From Pseudoflavonifractor phocaeensis (GTDB taxonomy: Bacteria > Bacillota > Clostridia > Oscillospirales > Oscillospiraceae), in assembly GCF_021531375.1 (NCBI RefSeq), contig NZ_JADYTU010000013.1, positions 1-58,183 of the forward strand: a stretch of DNA of 58,183 bases, written 5' to 3'. Below are positions 37,958-46,440 of the stretch, one piece after another; position 1 is the first letter of the stretch, and every line of letters starts with the position of its first letter. Under the pieces are notes generated by a model, which was not told where the DNA came from, ran no database searches, and saw nothing but the letters and a program-made list of their open reading frames with translations. Position numbers and translations under genes: made by a program.

Positions 37958-39382
37958 ATGGAGTCTCTCTGGCATCGGGACGCGGCGGCGTCCCCCGGCC
38001 GTCCCCTGGCCGGAAATCTGCATACAGACGCCGCGGTCATCGGCGGCGGCATGGCCGGGGTCCTCATCGCACGGGCCCTGACCCGGGCGGGACTGCGGAC
38101 CGCGGTGCTGGAAGCACGCGCCCTGGGCAGCGGCCAGACCGGGAACACCACGGCCAAGATCACCGCCCAGCAGGGGATGATCTACCACCGGCTCATCCGG
38201 CAGCTGGGCGAGCCCTCCGCGCGGCTGTACGCCCAGGCCAGTCAGGCGGCGGTGGAGGAATACCGGCGGCTGGCCCGGACGGGCCTGGACTGTGACTTCA
38301 CCGACTGCCCGGCCTATCTCTACTCCCAATTCCAGGAGCTTCCCCTGGTCCGGGAGGCGGCGGCCTGCCGGACCCTGGGGCTGGAGGCCTCCTTCACCTG
38401 TACCACCACCCTGCCCTTTGCGGTCAAGGGGGCGGTGCGAATGGAGGGGCAGGCCATGTTCCACCCCCTGAAATTCCTGTATGCGGCCGCCAAGGGGCTG
38501 GAGGTCTATGAACGCACCCCGGTGCTGACGGTACGCGGGGATCAGCTGGTCACGCCTCGGGGCCTGGTCACCGCCCGCCACATCATCTTTGCTTCCCATT
38601 ACCCCTTCGTCAACTTTCCCGGCCTCTACTTCGCCCGGATGCACCAGGAGCGCAGCTATGTGGCGGCGGTATCGGGCGCTCCCCAACTGGACGGCATCTA
38701 CTACGGCGTGGACCCCGATGGGCTGTCCTTCCGCAACGCCGGTCCCTACCTTCTGGTGGGCGGCGGGGGCCATCCTACGGGGAAGGGCGCGGACCAGAAG
38801 CCCTACGACATGCTGGAGTCCCGGGCCCGGAGCTTCTGGCCCGGCTCCGTCCCGGCCGCCCGCTGGTCGGCACAGGACTGCACGACGCTGGACGGCCTGC
38901 CCTATATCGGCGTTTTCAGCCCCTCCCGCCCCAACTGGTATGTCGCCACCGGATTCCAGAAATGGGGGATGACCGCCTCCATGGTGGCCGCCCGGCTCAT
39001 CTCCCACCTGATTACCGGCGAGAAGGACCCCCTGGCTCCAGTTCTCTCCCCCCGCCGGTTCAGCTGGCAGGCAGCCCGGAATCTGGCCGGAGAGGGGGGC
39101 CGGGCCGCCAAAAATCTGGCGAAAAACTACTTTGGCCGCCCCGCCCTGTCCCTGGACCAGCTTCCTCCCGGCCAGGGGGCCGTGGTTTCCTGGCAGGGGA
39201 AAAAGGTGGGCGCCTACCGGGAGCCCGACGGTCAGGTCCATCTGGTGGACCCCCGGTGCCCCCATCTGGGCTGTCAGCTGGTCTGGAACCCTGAGGAACG
39301 CACCTGGGACTGCCCCTGCCACGGCTCCAGATTCGACTGGGACGGCAACTTGATCGACAACCCGGCCCAGACCGGGTTATAA
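37958..39382 (+). CDS. FAD-dependent oxidoreductase with C-terminal Rieske domain
   Basis: 474 residues. A DAO-type FAD domain starts at about residue 22 with AAVIGGGMAGVLIARALTRAG and includes GNTTAKITAQQGMIYHRLI. A Rieske [2Fe-2S] domain covers about residues 390-474, with ligands in CPHLGC and CPCHGSRFDWDG. Proteins of this build are widespread in Firmicutes and have no firmly known substrate. AAAGGAGGAG precedes the ATG. It follows lysR and probably answers to it. A bidirectional terminator stands directly downstream. Confidence 0.88.
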   Translation: MESLWHRDAAASPGRPLAGNLHTDAAVIGGGMAGVLIARALTRAGLRTAVLEARALGSGQTGNTTAKITAQQGMIYHRLIRQLGEPSARLYAQASQAAVEEYRRLARTGLDCDFTDCPAYLYSQFQELPLVREAAACRTLGLEASFTCTTTLPFAVKGAVRMEGQAMFHPLKFLYAAAKGLEVYERTPVLTVRGDQLVTPRGLVTARHIIFASHYPFVNFPGLYFARMHQERSYVAAVSGAPQLDGIYYGVDPDGLSFRNAGPYLLVGGGGHPTGKGADQKPYDMLESRARSFWPGSVPAARWSAQDCTTLDGLPYIGVFSPSRPNWYVATGFQKWGMTASMVAARLISHLITGEKDPLAPVLSPRRFSWQAARNLAGEGGRAAKNLAKNYFGRPALSLDQLPPGQGAVVSWQGKKVGAYREPDGQVHLVDPRCPHLGCQLVWNPEERTWDCPCHGSRFDWDGNLIDNPAQTGL

Positions 39383-39390
39383 TGAAACAA

Positions 39391-39426
39391 AATGAAGCCC
39401 CGGACGAACGTCCGGGGCTTCATTTT
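39391..39426. terminator. Bidirectional terminator
   Basis: AATGAAGCCCCGGAC pairs with GTCCGGGGCTTCATT around GAAC. Confidence 0.92.
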
Positions 39427-39448
39427 CCACACTATTGAAATCAAAAAA

Positions 39449-40669
39449 TCAGATGATGCTCTGATTGGGGACCTCGTGGATCTTGTGCTTTTTGGCATAG
39501 CCGGTGAGCATCAGCGTCAGAGCGCCGTCGCCGGTGACATTGCAGGCCGTGCCGAAGCTGTCCTGAAGGGCAAAGATGGTGAGCATCAGGGCGGTGCCGT
39601 CATTGCCAAAGCCCAGAACGCTGATGATCAGGCCCAGAGAGGCCATAACGGTGCCGCCGGGAACGCCGGGAGCACCCACGGCGAAGATGCCAAGCAGGAA
39701 GCAGAACAGCACCATAGTGCCCAGAGTGGGCAGCTTTCCGTACAGCACCTTGGACACGGTCATGACGAAGAACACTTCCGTCAGGACAGAGCCGCACAGA
39801 TGGATGTTGGCAAACAGGGGGATACCGAAGTCCACCAGATCTTGGCGCAGGACCGTGGACTTTTTGGCGCAGCGCAGGGCCACGGCCAGGGTGGCGGCGG
39901 AGGACATGGTGCCCACGGCGGTGAGGTAGGCGGGGCCATAGTGGCGGACCACCTCCCAGGGGTTGGAGCCGGAGTAGGCGCCGGCCAGACCGTACAGGAC
40001 GGCCAGCCAGATATAGTGGCCCGCCATCACGATCAGGATCACCATGAGGAACACGGGCAGCTGCTTGGTGATGGAGCCCTCATAGGCCAGGCCGCAGAAG
40101 GTGCCGGCGATAAAGAAGGGCAGGATGGGGATGACCACCCGGGTGACCACGGCAAGCACGATCTGCTGGAACTCCTCCAGCACCTGGGTAATTACTCTGG
40201 CATGGGTCCAGGTGGCCGCCAAACCGATCAGAACGGAAAAGACCAGGGCGGACATCACCGGCATGATGGGAGAGATCTCCAGATTGAACAGCAGTTCAGG
40301 CGCCTGGCGCAGGCCCTCTGTGGCGGACTGGATGGACAGGCCGGGGATGATGACATAGCCCGCCCCCATGGACAGCAGGGCGGCGCAGACCGAGGAGGTG
40401 TAAGCCAGCACCAGGGCCAGGCCCAGCATCTTGGAGGCGTTGCTCTTCAGTCGGGTGATGGAGGGCGCGATGAAGCCAATGACGATCAGAGGCACACAGA
40501 AGGAGATCAGAGAACCCAGCAGGTTCTTCAGGGTCAGCACCACCTGCATGATCATCTCGCCTACGGCGACCTCGCCCCAGTGCAGGTTGGGGCACGCCAG
40601 TCCGATCAGGATACCGGCTACGACGCCGATCACCAGCCGGGCGGGCAGACTGCTTAAAACTTTTTTCAC
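39449..40669 (-). CDS. Dicarboxylate/amino acid:cation symporter (DAACS family)
   Basis: 406 residues, about eight helices and two re-entrant loops. Signatures are LKNLLGSLISFCVPLIVIGFIAPSITRLKSNASKMLG near the N-terminus and VGTMSSAATLAVALRCAKK with GAPGVPGGTVMASLGLI and FGTACNVTGDGALTLMLTGY in the transport core. The family imports glutamate, serine or dicarboxylates with Na+ or H+. The start is read as GTG at 40669 with GAAAGG upstream; the frame continues 28 codons further into basic low-complexity sequence. Confidence 0.9.
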   Translation of the reverse strand: MKKVLSSLPARLVIGVVAGILIGLACPNLHWGEVAVGEMIMQVVLTLKNLLGSLISFCVPLIVIGFIAPSITRLKSNASKMLGLALVLAYTSSVCAALLSMGAGYVIIPGLSIQSATEGLRQAPELLFNLEISPIMPVMSALVFSVLIGLAATWTHARVITQVLEEFQQIVLAVVTRVVIPILPFFIAGTFCGLAYEGSITKQLPVFLMVILIVMAGHYIWLAVLYGLAGAYSGSNPWEVVRHYGPAYLTAVGTMSSAATLAVALRCAKKSTVLRQDLVDFGIPLFANIHLCGSVLTEVFFVMTVSKVLYGKLPTLGTMVLFCFLLGIFAVGAPGVPGGTVMASLGLIISVLGFGNDGTALMLTIFALQDSFGTACNVTGDGALTLMLTGYAKKHKIHEVPNQSII

Positions 40670-40748
40670 GGGAACACTACCTTTCCTTTTCTGTCGGCCG
40701 AGCCGCAGACACACACACAGAAATCCACGTTTTCTGCGCTTTCGTATC

Positions 40749-40777
40749 ATCATATCATACTATTCGGAAAAACTCAA
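40749..40777 (-). promoter_or_regulatory. Promoter of the DAACS gene
   Basis: Minus-strand TTGAGT and TATGAT with a 17-base spacer. Confidence 0.65.
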
Positions 40778-40840
40778 CTCGTGACTTTTCTTTCGCGTTC
40801 CTTTCGTGGGGACGGTCACAAGACCCGGTTTATTCCGTTC

Positions 40841-41401
40841 TCATCCCAGGACGCCCAGATGCTCCAGCAGGATCTTGACCCCCATCAAAATGAGGATCAT
40901 GCCCCCCGCCAGCTCCGCCTTGTTCCGAAAGCGGGCGCCGAAGGCGGCTCCCACCCGGACGCCCACCGCCGACAGGACAAAGGTAGTCGCGCCGATAAAG
41001 GAGACGGCAGGCAGGATGGGGACCTGGAGGAAGGCAAAGGTGACCCCCACGGCCAGCGCGTCGATGCTGGTGGCCACCGCCAGAGGCAGCATGGCCCGGA
41101 AGGAAAAGGAATCGTCTATCGAGGCGTCCTCCTCCCTTGACTCCCGGACCATGTTCACCCCGATGACCCCCAGCAGGACAAAGGCGATCCAGTGGTCGAT
41201 GCTGGTGATCATGCTCTTGAACTGAACCCCCAGCCGCCAGCCCACCAAAGGCATCAGTGCCTGGAAGGCTCCGAAGTACAGGCCGCAGCTCAGACTGTGG
41301 CCGGCCCGGGGCCTTGAGACGGACAGGCCCTTGCAGACGGACACGGCAAAGGCATCCATGGAAAGGCCCACCGCGATAACAAACAGCTCCCATAAACTCA
41401 T
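40841..41401 (-). CDS. mntP: Manganese efflux pump MntP
   Basis: 186 residues with six membrane segments. It carries the MntP aspartates in [18 protein letters not shown] and the internal repeat [21 protein letters not shown]. It exports Mn2+ to prevent toxicity. The identification is strengthened by a yybP-ykoY manganese riboswitch directly upstream, which turns the gene on when Mn2+ is high. GGAGGAGG lies before the ATG. Confidence 0.95.
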   Translation of the reverse strand: MSLWELFVIAVGLSMDAFAVSVCKGLSVSRPRAGHSLSCGLYFGAFQALMPLVGWRLGVQFKSMITSIDHWIAFVLLGVIGVNMVRESREEDASIDDSFSFRAMLPLAVATSIDALAVGVTFAFLQVPILPAVSFIGATTFVLSAVGVRVGAAFGARFRNKAELAGGMILILMGVKILLEHLGVLG

Positions 41402-41432
41402 ATTTTGTTTCCTCCTCCCGGCCCGGGCAAAG

Positions 41433-41556
41433 AAAAAAGACCCACCTGTCCCTCCGACAGGTAAGTCTCATCATTTCAGGTCCAGCCAGGAGAAACAAAT
41501 TCCCCAGTATGTTGACCGGACCGCGCCCCCGCGCCGACTACTCCCTTACTTTATGG
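41433..41556 (-). ncRNA. yybP-ykoY manganese riboswitch with terminator
   Basis: Read on the minus strand: AAGTAAGGGAGTAG at the 5' side, GTCAACA in the middle, and the hallmark ATGAGACTTACC at the 3' side. The last part overlaps a terminator hairpin GACTTACCTGTC / GACAGGTGGGTC (41439-41467) followed by six T. Mn2+ binding would sequester the terminator's 5' arm and allow mntP transcription. Confidence 0.88.
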
Positions 41557-41675
41557 CAAGGGTAACATGGGATCGCCGCCTTTGTCAACCTATTTTTTGC
41601 GAAGGCCCACGACAGCCGGAAGATCGGGGGTAGGAGACGGTCAAACCAAAATTTGAATTTTTTTAAAAAAAGTGT

Positions 41676-41704
41676 TGACAGTCGGCGAAGTCTGTGATAA
41701 TATA
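41676..41704 (+). promoter_or_regulatory. Promoter of tRNA-Leu
   Basis: TTGACA and TAATAT, 17-base spacer. Confidence 0.8.
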
Positions 41705-41743
41705 CGTCTTGCGCTGAACGAAACGGCGCAAACAAAATAGGAC

Positions 41744-41830
41744 GCGCGAGTGGTGGAATTGGTAGACTCGCTGGCTTCAGGTGCCAGTGCTCGCAAGGGC
41801 GTGCGGGTTCGACTCCCGCCTCGCGCACCA
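41744..41830 (+). tRNA. tRNA-Leu (anticodon CAG)
   Basis: An 87-base class II tRNA with a long variable arm (TGCTCGCAAGGGCGT region) and encoded CCA. The anticodon loop TTCAGGT gives CAG. Acceptor arms GCGCGAG and CTCGCGC pair fully. Confidence 0.96.
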
Positions 41831-41867
41831 AAAAGAAAGACACGACGTAAGTCGTGTCTTTCTTTTT
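41830..41867 (+). terminator. Terminator of tRNA-Leu
   Basis: AAAAAGAAAGACACGAC pairs with GTCGTGTCTTTCTTTTT around GTAA. The same 17-bp stem exists, split by an insertion, after tRNA-Ala. Confidence 0.93.
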
Positions 41868-41960
41868 GGTTCCGCCGTCCCAAGCGGCTGTACCTGATTG
41901 GATGGAGTCCCCAGCCGTGTAAACCGGGCCCGCCCGGCATCCATGCTTCTCCGGCCGCAC

Positions 41961-42395
41961 TCAGGCTTGCAGCAGGCACAAAATCAAACCATAGATCACA
42001 CTGGCACTGATGCCGAACACCAGCACCGGACCGGCCACGGTGAAGAGCTTGACCGCTGTGCCGTTGATCAGTCCCTCGCTTTTAAACTCCAGGGCCGGAG
42101 ACACCATGGCGTTGGCGAAGCCCGTGATCGGGACCAGCGTGCCCGCACCCGCCCGCTTGGCGATCTTGTCAAAGCATCCCAGACCGGTGAGCAGAGCGGC
42201 CGCCAGGATCAGCGTCACCGAGGCCGCGGTCCCGGACTGCTCCTTGTCCAGCCCCCAGCTCTGGAACAGATCGGACAACCCCTGGCCGATGGTGCAGATG
42301 GCTCCGCCTACCAGAAACGCCCATATCAGATCCTTCCAGATGGGTGAAGGCTGGGAATGTTCGTTGACCAGTTTCCCATAGTCCTGATTTGTCAT
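41961..42395 (-). CDS. spoVAC: Stage V sporulation protein AC
   Basis: 144 residues with several membrane segments. Family stretches are DLIWAFLVGGAICTIGQGL, ILAAALLTGLGCFDKIAKRAGAGTLVPITGFANAM and SPALEFKSEGLINGTAVKLFTVAGPVLVFG. SpoVAC forms part of the inner-membrane channel for Ca-dipicolinate in spores, fitting the dpaAB genes in this window. The usual neighbours spoVAD and spoVAE are missing on both sides. The ATG at 42395 was taken as the conserved start; upstream frame is rich in charged residues without similarity. Confidence 0.88.
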   Translation of the reverse strand: MTNQDYGKLVNEHSQPSPIWKDLIWAFLVGGAICTIGQGLSDLFQSWGLDKEQSGTAASVTLILAAALLTGLGCFDKIAKRAGAGTLVPITGFANAMVSPALEFKSEGLINGTAVKLFTVAGPVLVFGISASVIYGLILCLLQA

Positions 42396-42516
42396 ATTCA
42401 ATCCAGTCCCTTCCTTCCATTCCTGACCTTGCCCTTTAGCCTCCCCCACTCCGGAAAATTTATGCGCCTCCAACATAACCGGTACGGGAAATACATAAAC
42501 TTGTGCCATCGAGGTG

Positions 42517-43038
42517 ATGGCTTTGTATTACGAAAAGCGCCAGCTGATACTCACAGCCCTTCTGACGATTTTATTGGGCTCGGCCCTCCATTTTCTCTAC
42601 ACCTGGATGCCCAACGGGATCACCGCCCTGTTCTCTCCCATCAGCGAGAGTTTGTGGGAACACGTCAAGATCCTGTTCTGGCCCTATCTGCTGGCCGCCC
42701 TGTGGCTCAACCGGGGCCGTCCCGGCGGAATGCGCCCCTGGTGCCTGACCCTGCTGTTGATGTGCGCCTTGATGCTGATTCTTGGTTTTGGATACCACAT
42801 TCTTCTGGACGGCCGGGCCATGTGGGTGGACATCGCCCTCTACTGCCTGCTTATGATTCTGGGCTTCTGGCTCCCCTCCCGGTTTTCAGGGCCCTTTTCC
42901 GGTTTTCTGTGGCTGCTCCCCTGCCTTTTGGCCGGCGCTCTCGCCGTTGCCATCGGGCTGTTCACACTCTGGCCGCCCCGCCTTCTCCTCTTCGCCGACC
43001 TCTCTTTGGGCAAGGCCTGGCTGCCTCTTCCCTGCTGA
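42517..43038 (+). CDS. DUF6512-like membrane protein
   Basis: 173 residues with about six membrane segments. The N-terminal part ALHFLYTWMPNGITALFSPISESLWEHVKILFWPYLL is characteristic of this small integral membrane family of unknown role. GAGGTG stands before the ATG, close for a ribosome site; an in-frame GTG lies one codon upstream. It is divergent from spoVAC and stands alone. Confidence 0.75.
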   Translation: MALYYEKRQLILTALLTILLGSALHFLYTWMPNGITALFSPISESLWEHVKILFWPYLLAALWLNRGRPGGMRPWCLTLLLMCALMLILGFGYHILLDGRAMWVDIALYCLLMILGFWLPSRFSGPFSGFLWLLPCLLAGALAVAIGLFTLWPPRLLLFADLSLGKAWLPLPC

Positions 43039-43054
43039 AGCCGCCCCGTTTTAT

Positions 43055-43084
43055 TTGACAGGAGCTGCCCTATCTTCTTATAAT
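43055..43084 (+). promoter_or_regulatory. Promoter of the phosphopantetheinyl transferase gene
   Basis: TTGACA and TATAAT with an 18-base spacer. Confidence 0.75.
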
Positions 43085-43142
43085 ATGTCTGCCGAACAGG
43101 TTTCTATTCTCTAGGCACGATAAAGGCGAAGGGGGCGAGGGC

Positions 43143-43682
43143 ATGGTCATATATGGCGCGGGGGGCCTGACGCAGCGGCAGCAGGCCCGTCTCCTGCTGG
43201 CCCGGGCGGCAAAAGAACAGTGGGGGCTCTCTCCCCTCCCTGCTCTGGAGCAAGGCCCCCATGGAAAGCCCTTTTTTTCCGGTCTGGATGGCTTTGAATT
43301 CAATCTGACCCACAGCGGCTCTCTGGCTCTCTGCGCGCTGAGCCGGGAGCCGGTGGGGGTGGACATCCAGCTCGTCAAGTCCTGGCGGCCCGGTCTGCCC
43401 CGCCGGGTGTGTTCTGACCAGGAACTGGACTGGGTGGAACAGGGAACGGACCGGTGGGAGCGTTTCTCCCAGCTGTGGGCCCTGAAGGAGTGCCTAGTCA
43501 AGCTGCATGGTACAGGATTGACGCGCCCCATCTCCGGCATCCGGGTCCCCCTGCCTGAAACGGATGGCTCCCTTCTGGAGCAGGATGGGATCTGGTTTCG
43601 CACCTATTGCGGCGAGGGCTGGCGGGGCGCGGCCTGCGGCCTGGAAAAGCCGCCTGAGTCCATCCGATGGATCATTTTGTGA
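43143..43682 (+). CDS. 4'-phosphopantetheinyl transferase (Sfp type)
   Basis: 179 residues. The two Sfp-family motifs are present: PVGVDIQLV with the Mg2+ aspartate, and FSQLWALKECLVKLHGTGL with W..KE..K. An upstream FNLTHSGSLALCAL matches the HS motif. It transfers phosphopantetheine from CoA to carrier proteins of fatty acid, polyketide or peptide synthases. It is shorter than Sfp (about 220 residues), close to minimal members. No synthase gene is in the window. The chosen ATG has GGGGCGAGG upstream, a weak ribosome site. Confidence 0.85.
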   Translation: MVIYGAGGLTQRQQARLLLARAAKEQWGLSPLPALEQGPHGKPFFSGLDGFEFNLTHSGSLALCALSREPVGVDIQLVKSWRPGLPRRVCSDQELDWVEQGTDRWERFSQLWALKECLVKLHGTGLTRPISGIRVPLPETDGSLLEQDGIWFRTYCGEGWRGAACGLEKPPESIRWIIL

Positions 43683-43705
43683 AAATTTGCTTGAAAATCC
43701 CCCTT

Positions 43706-43734
43706 TACAACGGGGGAAAATCCTGCTATAATAA
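43706..43734 (+). promoter_or_regulatory. Promoter of tRNA-Arg
   Basis: TTTACA and TATAAT, 17-base spacer. Confidence 0.8.
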
Positions 43735-43752
43735 CGGAGCATCAAATGAAAT

Positions 43753-43828
43753 GCGTCCGTAGTTCAATGGATAGAGCGTCAGATTCCGGTTCTGAATGTT
43801 GGGGGTTCGAGTCCCTTCGGGCGTACCA
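43753..43828 (+). tRNA. tRNA-Arg (anticodon CCG)
   Basis: A 76-base cloverleaf with encoded CCA; anticodon loop TTCCGGT gives CCG. The first pair is G1:U72. An integrase gene begins its 3' end 77 bases downstream and points toward the tRNA, the classic arrangement of an attachment site in a tRNA 3' end. Confidence 0.93.
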
Positions 43829-43832
43829 GAGG

Positions 43833-43869
43833 AAAGTCCTGTAACCACAATGGTTGCAGGACTTTTTTT
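43833..43869 (+). terminator. Terminator after tRNA-Arg
   Basis: AAAGTCCTG pairs with CAGGACTTT with inner TAACC/GGTTG, followed by T7. Its stem differs from the shared stem of the Ala and Leu terminators. Confidence 0.88.
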
Positions 43870-43904
43870 GCCTCTTTTTCGAATGTTTTCCCTTGCGTTT
43901 TCCC

Positions 43905-45134
43905 TTATTGATCGTCTGATGGACCAGAATCCAATTGTTTAAGAAACTGGTTCATCTTGTCAGCTCCCTCCCGGCGCATCTGCGCCGTCACATGCCCATA
44001 TGTATCCAGTGTGAAAGCAGCGGCATAATGTCCCAGGTTTTCCTGAACCGTCTTGATGTCACAGCCGGATTGCAGCGACAGTACGGCATAAGAGTGCCGC
44101 AAGTCATGGAAACGTAGGTTGGGCACTCCCATTGATGCGAATACCCGCTTCAGGTTGCGGTAGACGACATCGTGTTTCAGGTGTGTCCCCAGTTCGTCCG
44201 TGAACACCAGATTATCCGGATTGTTCCACGCCTCCCCTGCCGCTTTCATCATGGATGCTTGCAGGACCTTCTGTCGTTCCAAGGCTTCCACAGCCTTATC
44301 CGGCAGAACGATGAGCCGTGATTTATTGCTCTTGGGAATCGCGTATTGATAACCGCCGTGAGCGCCCCCGAGATACTGCAGCTGCCGTTTGACCATCAGA
44401 GTTTTTCGTGACAAGTCAATGTCGGACCACTGCAGGCCCAGCAGTTCGCTCTGCCGCATCCCCGTAAACAAGTCCACCAGATAGAGGAATTGAAACCGAT
44501 GTCCTTCAATGGCCTTGAAGAAATCCAATACCTGCTGATCCTCCAGTACATGGATGTCCGCCTTGCTTCGCTTCGGTAAAATGGTCCGGTCAGCAGGATT
44601 TGCACTCAAATAACCACACAGCACAGCCTGATGCAATGCGCTGTGCAGTACACCGTGGACATTCTTTACCGTCTTGGGATTGACCGTTTCACCCGTAGCT
44701 GTCTTCTTGGTACTTCGAACTCCATTAATCAGCTTTTGCACCTGTACCGGGGTCAGCGCGGTGAGTTTTACCGCACCAATAGCGGGCTTGATGTGATTTT
44801 TGACCACACCTTCATAGGACTTTTTTGTATGCGGCTTTGTATTTCCCAAATACTCCGCAAGCCAAATATCCAGCCACTCGCTCACAGTGATTTTAGATGG
44901 TGCCTGATTCTTCCCCTCACTGACCTTGGCAGTGGCCTGACGCAGTTTCTCTACCACCTCCCGTTGCGTCTTGGCGGTAACGGACCGCTGGATTTGCTTT
45001 CCACTTCCCAGGTCAAAGCCCGCCGTGTAACGTCCTTCCCAGTATGTATATTCTTTCCCGTTGCGAAACACCTGCTTTTTGCGGATGCTCCCAGCTCCAG
45101 CAGCGCCGTGTCGGGTTCGGTTTTGAGATGCCAT
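43905..45134 (-). CDS. Tyrosine recombinase / integrase
   Basis: 409 residues. An N-terminal arm-binding part (WEGRYTAGFDLGSGKQ) and a core-binding SAM-like domain (ITVSEWLDIWLAEYLGNTKPHTKKSYEGVVKNHIKP) precede the catalytic domain. Catalytic residues are R in FTGMRQSELLGLQW, H..R in LRFHDLRHSYAVL, and the tyrosine in FTLDTYGHVTAQMR. It belongs to the Tn916-type integrase group. It would act at the tRNA-Arg end together with the excisionase just upstream. Confidence 0.95.
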   Translation of the reverse strand: MASQNRTRHGAAGAGSIRKKQVFRNGKEYTYWEGRYTAGFDLGSGKQIQRSVTAKTQREVVEKLRQATAKVSEGKNQAPSKITVSEWLDIWLAEYLGNTKPHTKKSYEGVVKNHIKPAIGAVKLTALTPVQVQKLINGVRSTKKTATGETVNPKTVKNVHGVLHSALHQAVLCGYLSANPADRTILPKRSKADIHVLEDQQVLDFFKAIEGHRFQFLYLVDLFTGMRQSELLGLQWSDIDLSRKTLMVKRQLQYLGGAHGGYQYAIPKSNKSRLIVLPDKAVEALERQKVLQASMMKAAGEAWNNPDNLVFTDELGTHLKHDVVYRNLKRVFASMGVPNLRFHDLRHSYAVLSLQSGCDIKTVQENLGHYAAAFTLDTYGHVTAQMRREGADKMNQFLKQLDSGPSDDQ

Positions 45135-45188
45135 AAAGATACCTCCTGAATGACAGTGGGGCAGGTAACCCCTGCCCCACTCCTCAAC

Positions 45189-45392
45189 TTACGCCGATGT
45201 AGTTCCGTCCACACCCAGATAGCGCAGGACCGCATGTCTGGGGATGCGGATCTGATTCCCGATGTGCAGCACCGCAATTTGCCCGGACCGCGCCAGGTCG
45301 TAGGCGCAGTTGCGGCCGATGCCCAAGAAAGCGCCGAGTTCAGGGACCGTCAGGATGGGCGGGAGCTCCTCATGCGTATAAAAAGTGTTCAT
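45189..45392 (-). CDS. Excisionase (helix-turn-helix)
   Basis: 67 residues in the Xis/HTH_17 pattern: LTVPELGAFLGIGRNCAYDLARSGQIAVLHIGNQIRIPRHAVLRYL. It directs the integrase toward excision. AGGAGG lies before the ATG at 45392, and the integrase gene follows after 55 bases on the same strand. Confidence 0.88.
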   Translation of the reverse strand: MNTFYTHEELPPILTVPELGAFLGIGRNCAYDLARSGQIAVLHIGNQIRIPRHAVLRYLGVDGTTSA

Positions 45393-45432
45393 ATCTGTCC
45401 TCCTAATTACAGTTTTAATGCTAAACAGTAAC

Positions 45433-46440
45433 TCACGGGTCCACATTGACAACCACAGCCCGCCCATTTGGACGTGGCCAAAGAAATTGGCCGACGTTCA
45501 GACCGTGAAGCAACTGTCGGTACAATGCCGCTTCCTCTGGGCCATCCCTGCCTATCGACCTGGCCAATCTGGAGATGTCCCGGTCCTCCGGACGGAAATG
45601 GGCCTGGAGCGCTGCTTGCCCCAGGGCATGCTCCGCTTTTTTGTCGATCCACTGGGTGCTGAACCATCCGGCCAGGTCAAACTTACGTCCTTCCCGGAGG
45701 ATGCGAACGGCCATGCTTTGTTCTGACCACGAGATATTCTGGCACTCGTCCAGTGCCACTACGACAGGACAAGCAGCTGATTCCCGGGCCGTGGTGCGCT
45801 GGGTCCAAACAGCACGCAGGGTCAGCTCCACCAGGAAGGTGCGCATGCTGCCGTCCACCACCCGGGCAAAGTCCAGAACCACCAGCCCGGGATGGTTCAA
45901 CTCCAGGCCAATGGGCTGATTTCCGCAATGGAGGAGGGATGCCAGCAGTTCCAGGGGCTCCCTGGCAGACAGAAGTCCTTGGCTGGGCGCCCTTGTGTGC
46001 CGCAGGAGGTCACAAAGTCCCTCCAACGTGGGAGGATTCGGATTGCTGGCCAGGTATTGCTGTGCAGCCTGCCGCAGCGCCAGAGTTGCCCGGGACCCCA
46101 TACGGAAAACCCCGTGGAGCTGATGGAGCAGTTGTTGCACCCCTAATTCCACATCCAGACCGTCGCCGGACAGGAAGGGATTGATGGTGAATTCTGGACT
46201 GGTGATGTCCACGCGACGGAAAGGCAGACCGGGCGACGGTACAAACCGGCGAAAATCGCCGGAATAGTCGAATACCAACCCCAGCGCTCCCTGTTCCACT
46301 GCCTGTAGGAGCAGCTGCCTCAGGAAATAACTTTTTCCACAGCCGCTGCGACCGGTCAGACAGATATGGGGGTTGTCCATACCAGTAAAGTGCATAGGGG
46401 TACCGGAGCGGGTCCGGCCTAGATAGAAGTTAATGTTCAT
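45433..46440 (-). CDS. HerA/VirD4-like ATPase
   Basis: 335 residues. Walker A is LTGRSGCGKSYFLRQLL at about residue 28, followed by LVFDYSGDFRRF. Walker B is PVVVALDECQNISWS near residue 220, and a sensor region is LAGWFSTQWIDKK. The layout fits hexameric FtsK/HerA/TraG pumps but is much shorter than a full coupling protein and has no membrane segment. AGGAGG precedes the ATG, which lies inside the last codons of the upstream gene. It may deliver DNA for transfer or work with the 611-residue partner. Confidence 0.78.
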   Translation of the reverse strand: MNINFYLGRTRSGTPMHFTGMDNPHICLTGRSGCGKSYFLRQLLLQAVEQGALGLVFDYSGDFRRFVPSPGLPFRRVDITSPEFTINPFLSGDGLDVELGVQQLLHQLHGVFRMGSRATLALRQAAQQYLASNPNPPTLEGLCDLLRHTRAPSQGLLSAREPLELLASLLHCGNQPIGLELNHPGLVVLDFARVVDGSMRTFLVELTLRAVWTQRTTARESAACPVVVALDECQNISWSEQSMAVRILREGRKFDLAGWFSTQWIDKKAEHALGQAALQAHFRPEDRDISRLARSIGRDGPEEAALYRQLLHGLNVGQFLWPRPNGRAVVVNVDP

